Assembly (NCBI GenBank): GCA_051814705.1
Contig: JBPWQW010000001.1
Location: 1,608,661 to 1,672,660 of the forward strand
DNA from: Geojedonia sp051814705
GTDB lineage: Bacteria > Bacteroidota > Bacteroidia > Flavobacteriales > Flavobacteriaceae
Length of the DNA stretch: 64,000 nt
Direction: 5' to 3'
The position numbers and the translations under genes are program-made. The notes beneath the pieces are model-generated. The model did no database searches, was not told the DNA's origin, and worked only from the letters and a program-made list of their open reading frames with translations. How positions within the stretch are numbered: the first letter of the stretch is position 1; each line of letters starts with the position of its first letter. This document shows positions 53,561 to 63,500 of this stretch, piece by piece.

Positions 53561-54337
53561 CTAATTTCGAGTAATAATAGGTTTATTCAGTTGCTTACCG
53601 TCCTCTGTTATTAGGCTTACAATTAAAGGGCGAGTATTTATATTGGAAAGCGGAATTCTAACACGATTAGAATTTACATTCTGAATTGTTACTAGTTTTT
53701 TCCCAAGTACATCGTAAAGTGAAATCTCTTTTAAATTAAGACTTGTATTGGTTTTGATCAGTAATTCTTTTGTACTGCTATTATAATTGAAAGAAGTTTG
53801 ATGTATCTCATTTTCACTTAAGGATAAAGCTTGATTGCTGATTAGCTCAGAGTTATTGTTAAATGTAATATAGAATCGATTTAGGTACTCACCATGCATC
53901 AAGCTTTTGATATAATTTGAATCATTGATAGCGGTAAATGTACCGAATAAGGCATCATAAACGTAAACATCTATAGGAGTTTCAAAATTTTCTAAAGCAG
54001 TTAAAACTATTTCAATTTCTCCAGAATTGGACAGAAACATTCCAAAAGGGTAATATTTGGTATTGTGAAATGCTCCTACACCTTGAATGACATAGCGGTC
54101 ATCTTCAATAATCCAATTCAAATCATCTGGATAATAATCACGATTTAAAGCATCATAACCATAATCAACTGCATCAGTAGCGGCATCATCTGGAGTAAAG
54201 GTTAGCAGTAAATGTCTGCTATACCCTAAAGGGCTAACGAAATCCAGCCTGACCCTTTGATTTTCATCAGACTGACTTGATCCATTAAATGAAAAACATA
54301 ATAACACAACAAAACTTAAGTAGGTAATTTTATTCAT
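53561..54337 (-). CDS. Small T9SS cargo with type A sorting domain
   Basis: A 258-residue secreted protein: signal peptide (to about residue 21), a module whose strands align with the C-terminal module of the giant adhesin next door (shared GYGYDA-type TDAVDYGYDA, YVIQGVG, LENFETPIDVYVYDALFGT), and a T9SS type A sorting domain ending in IITRN (LKEISLYDVLGKKLVTI). It is a free-standing mini-version of that module. Exported through T9SS and anchored or released by the sortase-like PorU; partner unknown. Confidence 0.87.
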   Translation of the reverse strand: MNKITYLSFVVLLCFSFNGSSQSDENQRVRLDFVSPLGYSRHLLLTFTPDDAATDAVDYGYDALNRDYYPDDLNWIIEDDRYVIQGVGAFHNTKYYPFGMFLSNSGEIEIVLTALENFETPIDVYVYDALFGTFTAINDSNYIKSLMHGEYLNRFYITFNNNSELISNQALSLSENEIHQTSFNYNSSTKELLIKTNTSLNLKEISLYDVLGKKLVTIQNVNSNRVRIPLSNINTRPLIVSLITEDGKQLNKPIITRN

Positions 54338-54375
54338 GGTATTTGGGTTTTATTCTTTTAATTGCTTGATCTACA

Positions 54376-54383
54376 CAAATATA
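54376..54383 (-). promoter_or_regulatory. -7 box (TATATTTG) of the small T9SS cargo
   Basis: CAAATATA on the plus strand, 39-46 bases before the start at 54337. Fits TAnnTTTG; upstream box unclear. Confidence 0.4.
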
Positions 54384-54458
54384 TGTAAAAAAGCCATAAA
54401 ACGCATATATAATCGACGAACTACATAAAATATGTTAAATATTATGTGAAAGCCATAA

Positions 54459-54485
54459 AAAAAACAGCTCATTGAGCTGTTTTTT
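54459..54485 (-). terminator. Terminator of the giant adhesin gene
   Basis: Arms AAAAAACAGCTC and GAGCTGTTTTTT pair perfectly across ATT, with a T-run on the minus strand, 27 bases after the adhesin stop. It isolates the adhesin from the small cargo gene downstream. Confidence 0.9.
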
Positions 54486-54512
54486 AGGATTTAATTTTAG
54501 TAATGTTTTTGA

Positions 54513-57500
54513 CTAAAATCTAATAATAATCTTTTTATTTACGGTATTCAAACTGGTTTCGACTTTAAGGATGTAATTACCCTCGGATATATTGGAAACA
54601 GGAATCCTAATTTCATCATTTGACATTGGAAAGTTTGTTGCATTCCAGGATTTAATAGTTTGACCAATCATATTAATTAAATAGATTTGTCTAATTTCAA
54701 TACTATTAATAGTTTTTACATAAATCTCATTGGTACTGCTTAAGTAATTGACAATAATGTTTTGGGCAACTTTGTCTTCAACCGAAAGCGTTCCATTTTC
54801 TTTTTGGAAGGTTATAAAGAACCTATTTTTATAATTTTTGGCATCTAATCCCATTTGGAACTTGAAGTCATTTAGTTTTGTATAGGTACCTAATAAAGAA
54901 TCGTAAACAAATACATTTATAGGTTTTTCAAAATTCTCCAAATCTGTGAGCGCAATTTCCACGTTGCCATTTTTGGTTAAGACCATATTCAATGGATATT
55001 GTTTGGTTTGATCAAATTCCCCAACACCTTGAATAACATAGCCTTTATTATCAATTAACCAAGATAAATCATTTGGGAACGAATCGTTATTAGGAGCGTC
55101 ATAACCATAATCTACACCATCTGTCGCCACATTATTTGGCATAAAAGCAAGAAGCAATGGGCGTTTGGCACCATCGGGAGTCTTAAATTCAATCCTAATA
55201 CGCTTGATGTTATCTTCGCTAGATTTATTAGATTGTTTAGATTTTTCTTTAGAGCTACCACCATCATTGTATCTAAAAAATGAAGATCCCGTGTCACTAT
55301 TATCATTGGTTTCTCTTTGGAAAACACGCTGGCTGTTATTAAAGGTCACTTGACCACCTACATCGCTAGCCGATACAAAAAAGCCTTGGGCAACAGGAAC
55401 ATATCTTCCTGGGACTTTAGTCCCCGTACCACCTATAATAATGATACCATCCGTAGTTGGTGGTGGTGACAAAGCAGCCAGTCCTCCAGAAATATTTCTT
55501 ACAGCATAACCACCTTGGTAATCTCTTAAAATATGGGTGGCATTGGATTGGTAGTGATCCCAGAAGTATAAAGCTCCACTAATACTGTTTGTCCCACCTG
55601 GTCCATTTTCGATGATAAAGGCATTAGCATCTATGGCACAAGGGTAGGGGTTACCAACTAAAATTCCGTTTCCTGGTGAAACTAAGTTACTATTCGTGTT
55701 ATTATTTGGTTTCCCTTGATAGGAATAATTTTGAACATCTGTAATAGGATCTCCAACACCGCTTCCTTTCATGGTGTACCCTAATCCTACAGCGATGGTT
55801 CCTGTTTCACCTTTAAAATCCCATGCAGAATAGGTGTTTGAAACTTTATTGGCATAAGTATAAATCCATCGTCTACTTAAGGTTATAGGATTGGGATCTG
55901 TTGATCCTGTTGCATCATAGCTATTAGTCCATAGAATGGTTTTTGGAACACCTGAAACCGTTCCATCTCTAAAATTGCCACTTAAACTATAATTAAGATT
56001 ATTAGCTGTAGTATTAGTAGGGCCTACAGGAGAGCCCCAATAATTATAATTAAATAAATTTGTTGTGCCTTGTTGATCTCGTTTTAAATACCCAGCACTG
56101 GCCACATCAAGAAGACTTTCGTTCACTTGCGTTGGTATATAGCGTTTTTGAACCAATTGAGATTCACCAACTAAGTTCATAAAGCCATCCAATTTCAAAT
56201 AATGGGTTACCCATAATCCGTGACCTGAATTGTTTTCGTTTTGCGTTCCCGGAGCAGTAATTGTCAGTTCATTTGAATCCACAAGTAAACCAAGTACCGT
56301 AACATCTTGAGTATTTGAAATGACGTTATGTCCAGTTCTTACAATGTTCCAATCAATTGAAGCTCCATTAATACCAGTACTATTTGGGAAATTCCAAACA
56401 GAATCTCCAAAAGTCCATGGTGTTCCTGAACCCGTCGTATTCCAATTTCCATTAGTTTTAGTAGTATAGGGGATTGGAGGATTTTCCAATTGCCATGTGG
56501 TAATATTTCGCATTTGCCCATCTCGTGTACCGGCATTGGCGAGTAAGTATCCATTAGCTATATCTCCTGGCGTGTTCATTCTATAATAGCCTCTTAAGTT
56601 TGCCCAAGATAAAGCTGAAGGCGGCCCAGGGATATTAATAGGAACAATAGCTCCTTGAACATTTCCTCCATTATCCACAATCTCTTGATTCATCATATGT
56701 CGAATTTGATTTACCGATAATTCAACGCTCCAAATACGCAATTCATCCAACCAACCTGAATAATAATACCTCGGTGTTGTGTTACCAAGGGCTGCTGCCT
56801 GGTCCATGGCACCCATGATGCATTCAAAAGTATTGGCTGTAGGTGGTGGGCCTGTTGCAGATCCTAACAATATACCATCAATATACATATTATAATTATT
56901 AGAACCATCATACGTCACAGCTACATGATACCATCTATTGGTACTAATGGTATTAGAATGTGTAAATGAAAGACCATTATTCCAGTTGAAATATATCTTA
57001 TTGCCAATTAACATCAAATCATAACCCGTATCGTAAGCATTATTTGCCCCATTACGTTTTGATAGAATGGTTTGAAGAGCATTATTTGCACCACCAGCAT
57101 TTGTAGTTGGATCTGGTTTTACCCAAACCTCAATACTAAAGGGTCCAGAATTTAAGTTAAAGTCATTTCTAAAGGTGATATTATCATCTATTCCATCAAA
57201 GTCAATCGTAGCACAACTTGTAAGATTTAATACCACGCTATCAGAACAATTTCCTCCCGATCCATAAACCGTCCAAGTTAGTGTATATTGCCCACCAGGA
57301 GCTGCAAATTCCGCTCTTGGGTCTGTATTGCTAGGGAAGAAATAATCAGCAAGATTCACTGCAGTCCAATCTGCAACACCAACGTCGGAAGGCCCAGATG
57401 TAATGGACCACTCACCCGTTGCACCAGTACCAGGATAATCATGATCTATATCACCTGGTACTGCATATAATCCATCTACCCAATTGCTACTACCTGTAAG

Positions 57501-60500
57501 TTCTTGCCAATTTAACCTGGCGCTCTTCGTATTATCATAGGCATGAAGATTGGCACTCATTCCACATCCAGATATGGTTTTATCGGCACCTGCATAAGCA
57601 TAATCGACAGTAAGATAAACATCTTCAGAACCCTCTGGGGCTAAACTTCTACAGCCATTAATATAGGTTGTGACGGTATATTTTTGATAGCCAGGGGTAA
57701 TGGGCGTTACCGTAGCGGTATTGGTTGTGGAGATCACATTCATAAATTGATCGGTCCATTCCACCGTGCTTGCGGCATTCCCACCCGGAAGGGTAATGTT
57801 ATCTAAAGCCCAAACACTTTCACAATTACGAACTAATACAAAACGTATTCTCATTTGGGTTTGACCAAAATAAGCACTTAAATCTACAGTGGTTGTATTG
57901 ACATTGAAATTGGATAAATTTCCAGAATTTACAGGAGTGGGGCTAGTTCCAGTAACAACCGAACCTGTTCTCCATGAAGTATCAACAATTTCATCATCTG
58001 AAAAGTTGTTCCAGGTGGAGCCACCATCGGTAGAAACCTGTAGTAATGCTTGACCAGCTGGATAAGATTTTCCATTACAGCTATTGGCTCCAGCTAATAT
58101 AAACGCTTCATCAAATGTAAAGGTCGCATCTTGTAAGGTCATTAAACTAAAAATAGGGGTCGTTAATGTGGTCATCGCGACACCGCCTTCATAGTAATAC
58201 GGATCATTTGTTTGGTTTTGGTTTAAAACGCCACCCGCAATAGCATATTTAGGCTCACCAGAATCCCAGTTGATTGGACCTATTCCAGCGACGGTGAGTG
58301 GATGAGGATTCGTACCCGACCAGTTATTGTTTTTAAGATTATTACCAGCGGCACTTAAGCCTCTTACAGCTCCATCTACAAGCCAGCTATTGGGGTCCTG
58401 AGTATTAATTTGTCCCGTATTGAAGAGCCCCCCAGAATTTAGTAGTTCAGCTCCATAGTTTGTTGATGAGGTAAATACAGATGAATCACCATAACAAAAC
58501 GCGGTTGGAGCAGCTTGAACAGGTTCAGGTTTTAAATTTGCAGGAATGACACTTATATAGGCAGTAGCTGAATATACAGCGTTACAACCAGCACCGGTAT
58601 CTATTAATACACGATATGCAGTTACCCCGTCAAGACCTGTAAAATCATAGGTTAAACTTCCTGCATTTAAGCCAGGAACGGGTTGCCATGATCCTCCAGA
58701 AGTTAAATATTCCCACTGCGTGATATACTGAGCATATGATGGATCAATAGTTAATGTAAGTTCACCATTTCCTTCGTGGCAAGCAATAATCTGACTACTC
58801 ACAGGGCCAGGGTTGCCCATATCATCAATAGCATAACCTTCAACTGTAGCTCCACTCGCTACGTAGGGAGCTATGGTAATATTTTGCGTTTCCTGTACTT
58901 GGCCACAACCATTTGACACTGCAGCAAAAGTATAATAAACCGTATAGGTGTTTGGTGAACTGGTAGATAAATCAATTGCCCCTGTACTAGGATTTATGGA
59001 AAGACCTCCAGGACTAGCACTAAAGACCCCTCCACTCTGTGTAACAGTAGGCGTTGGATCTGTTCCATCATTACAATAATCCGAAGCAGGATATGAAAAT
59101 GTTGCATTCGGTTCGGCTTCTATTTCAACAGTGGTAGTTGTAGTCACTTGATTACAAACAGCTGTTGCTGGAATGGTATAAATTATGGTGTAGGTTCCAA
59201 TGGAACTTCCATTAGGTGTTAATAACCCGCTTGAGGTATTTAAATTTAAGGTTGGACCTCCAGAATTTACAGTATAACTATACGTGCCTGTAGCACCATT
59301 GTTTTGATTTAAGGTTACCCCATAAGTAGCTATGTCAGACTCACAATATGTAGTGCTTGAATAACTAATTGTAGCCGTTGGTAATGGATCGATGGTTAGA
59401 ACCATAAAATCACTCACATTTCCGCAAGGACTTGTCGCATTGGTAGTTGTATAGGTTAGGTTAACCGAACCGTTAGAAATATCTGATGCAGTTGGTGAAT
59501 AAACAGCATTTGGATTGGTATTATTTGGTGAAAAAGTTCCAGTTCCATTTGAAGTCCAAATTCCAGCACTGGCACTTCCGCCAATAGACCCCGCCATTGT
59601 AACGGTATCATTCGAGCAAATGGTTTGATTAGGACCTGCGTTTACAGTAGGCAATGGATTTACTGTAAGAGTTCCATTTTGAGAACTTACAGTACCACAA
59701 TTGCCTATAGGAGGTCCAGAGAATTCTACATAATAGTTGCCAGAATCTGTTGGACTAAGATTTATTAAATTAAGGGTGGCCGTATTTCCAGTTCCATTAG
59801 CCCCTGAAATTGCAATATTTGAAGGCGAACTTACTTTGTACCACTGCCAAGTATCTACAGTACCATTGGCATCAACAGTAAAGGTATAACTATCATTTTC
59901 ACATCGAGTACCCGATACTGGCTGAGAACTGACATCCACCGAAATATTTTCGTTAACATTTAAAGTCGCAGTATCAGAGGTTACTGGAGAGCAATAACCA
60001 CCACTATTGCTGATCACTACATAATAGGAACCAGCATTTGCAAGTGTTGCCGGAGAAAAATTTAAAATATTGGAATTTGTGCCTGTTGTTACAAAACCAC
60101 TACCTCCATTAAAATACCATTGATAGGATAAATCATCGCCACCTGCGACCACACTCAAACTGGTTGCATTATTTTCACAGATACCCACATTTTCAGGTTG
60201 GGTGTAGATTATGATTTCTTCTTTTATAGTTAGTATTACAGAATCGCTTGTGGCGGCACATGGTCCACTTGGATTATTACTCGTAAAGGTTAAGGTTACT
60301 GTACCATTACTAATATCTGATGCACTTGGTGTATATGTAGTTGTTGTTGAATTTGGAGAATTGATAACTCCAGACCCACTCCTTGTCCAAGTGCCAGATG
60401 CTGCACCACCCGATAGGGTAGCAGTAAAGGTTGGTGTTTCATTAGTACAAATGGTTTGATCGGGTCCTGCATCCACTACTGCTGCTGGATTAATGGTTAA

Positions 60501-63500
60501 TACCATAGTATCACTGACTGAGGCACAAGGCCCTGAAGGATCATTTGTTGTATAAGTTAAAGTTACGGTTCCATTAGAAATATCGGTTGCATTTGGTGTA
60601 TAAACAGCCGTTGTAGAGTTGTTACTAAAACCACTAGCTCCACTACTACTTGAAGACCAAGTTCCGGAAGTTGCACTACCACCAAGTGTTGCTGACATGG
60701 TCGCCGTAGATCCTTCACATATAGTAAAGTCTGGTCCAGCATTAACGGTAGGAGCTTGGTTTATGGTCAAAATCATAGAATCACTGACAGCGGTACAAGG
60801 ACCAGCTGGATCATTCGTTGTATAAGTTAATGTAACCGAACCGTTTGTAATATCGGTTGCATTTGGGGTATAAATAGCTGTGGTTGAGTTGTTACTAAAA
60901 CCAGTATTATTTCCACTACTTGACGTCCAAGTCCCAGATGTGGCACTTCCACCTCGTGTTGCGGACATAGTAGCCGTAGAGCCTTCACAAATGCTGAAAT
61001 CTGGACCAGCATTAACAGTTGGTGCAGTGTTAACAGTTACAATAGCACTCCCCGAGGCACTTTTACTACAAGAAGGGCTTGCTGTATACCCAACACTAAC
61101 CAATGAGTAGGTTGTATTTGTGCTTAATGGACCAGTATTTAAAATGGCTGTTCCAGAAGCTCCAACATTTATTGTCTGATTGGTATTATAAGTAACTGTC
61201 GTATTTGGAGTAGCAGTAAAGGTAATACCAGTACTACTGCCTTCACATATTGTGGTAGTACCACTGACACTGGCAGTAGGGTCTGGTAAAATATGAATTT
61301 CCATGGTGTCAGAAACTGCTCCAGAACAGGTATTATTAGTATTGGTAGTACTATAAATGGTAATTATAATGGTATCTCCTGGACCTACTGAGTTTGGCAA
61401 TTGATAATATCCATCTAATATAGGTTTATTTTTATTGTCTGTTGGGAAAGTACCACCAGCAACACTTGATGAATAAGCCCATTGATTTACTCTTGTAATT
61501 ACACCTCCTATTGTACCATCTAATAAAACTTGGGTTGTACCTGCACAGATATTTTGATCTGGACCTGCATTGACATATAAAAAGGTATCGGTACTAATAA
61601 GTAATTCACTATAGGTAGATGTACCACATAAATTGGTTGCCGTTACCCGTATTGGAACATTAGATTGAACAAGATTGGAATTATAATCCACTGTAATGGA
61701 ATTGGTTCCAGCGCCACTTGTAACCGTAAAACCTGTTGGGAAAGTCCAAGTATAGGATTGTATATTTGGATCGGCAGGAACTGAATAGACTAAACCATTG
61801 GATGGAGGACATACACCTGAAAGACCAGAGATTGTTCCTGGAACAGCTGGAGTAGTATAAACTGTCATGGTAATGGCATTACTGGTAACTAATGCATTGT
61901 TATTACAGGGTTCGCTAGTTGCCATTTGTACCGTTACAACAGCATTGTTGCTTAGTGTAGTTGTTGAATACGTTGGACTATTGCTGCCAACTGGAGATCC
62001 ATTGACTAACCATTGATAAGTTGGTGAACTTCCTCCATTGGTGGGTGTAGCGGTAAATGTTACATTAGTAGTGCTGCAAATAGAAGTTGTTGAAGCACTA
62101 ATACTAACCGATGGTGTTAAAACGGGGTTTACGGTTATAATCACAGAATCGGTATTATAACAGCCTGAATTGTCACTTCTTACATAATACGTTGTTGTTG
62201 ATCCTGGAGTAACGGTAGGGGGGCTTATAGGGCTTGATGCACTATTGGCATTAGCTTGAGTTGTATAATAGGTACGGTTGGTGCCACTTCCTATGGAAGA
62301 TAAATCAAATGAACTACCAGCACATATCGACTGATCTGGACCCGCATCAACGGTAGGTAATGGTGTTACTGATATTAAAATAGTGTCTGTTACAAAACAT
62401 CCTGTTCCCAATTCACTTCTCACATAATAAGTAGTATTAACACCTGGGCTTTGAGTTGCTGAAATAGCACTAGTGCCATTGTCGGCATTGGCTTGAGAAT
62501 TATAGAATGTTACCGTTCCATATGACGTTACTAAACTGTTTAAATCAATATTGGTTTGACTACTGGCGCAAACCGAACCATCACTTGTAGATAGTGTTGG
62601 CAAAGGGTTTACGGTTACGGCAATACTATTTGAACTTGTTGCAGGTATAGGTGACGCACATTGCACATAAGAGGTTACTTCTAATGTAACTACATTACCA
62701 TTTGTTAAAGAACTGGTTGTAAAATTTTGTGTTGTAGCAGCAGGATTCCCATCGACTAACCATTGATAAGTCGGACTCGCTCCACCATTTGTAATCCCGC
62801 TAGGAGTAAATGTAACAGATTGACCAGCACAAATGGTATTTGGTCCATTAATTGTAAAGGATACAGGTTTTAATGCATTTACGGTCATGGTAATAACATT
62901 ACTGGTCACTGGGCAAGCAAAAAGATTTGAAGTCATGACCACCTTTACCTGATTGGCATTAATAAGTCCAGATGTCGTATAGGTGTTGCTATTAGTACCA
63001 ACAGGATTTCCATCAACTAACCATTGATAGGATGGAGTACCACCATTTGTTGGTGTTGCAGTAAAAGTTACCGAGGTACCAGCACAAATGGTGGTTCCTG
63101 GGGAAGCAGCTATATTTACTGAAGCTGAAGTACTTGCATCTGTTACCGTAACGGTAGCATTACAAGTAGATGAGTTTCCAGCAGTATCAGTTACTGTTAA
63201 TGTCACTGTATTTGCTCCTATATTGGAACAATCAAAACTACCTTTTGAAACCGTCATACTGGCGATACCACAATTATCACTGGATCCGTTATCAATTTGA
63301 GTAGCTGTTAATGTTGCTGTTCCTGTTGAAGCGTTTAAGGGAATGGTTATGTTTTTACAAATCGCTGTTGGTGGTATACTATCTGAAACCACAACATCTT
63401 GGGTACATTGAATAGAGTTCGCCGCAGCATCAGTAAACGTCCAAATAATAGTTGTGGTGCCAAGAGGCCAAGGATTGTTTAATGGGACTCCATCACTTCT

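Noticed and set aside
60211..61110. Open frames on the plus strand across the giant adhesin
   Set aside because: They arise from the repeated codons of the adhesin and read as low-complexity noise.
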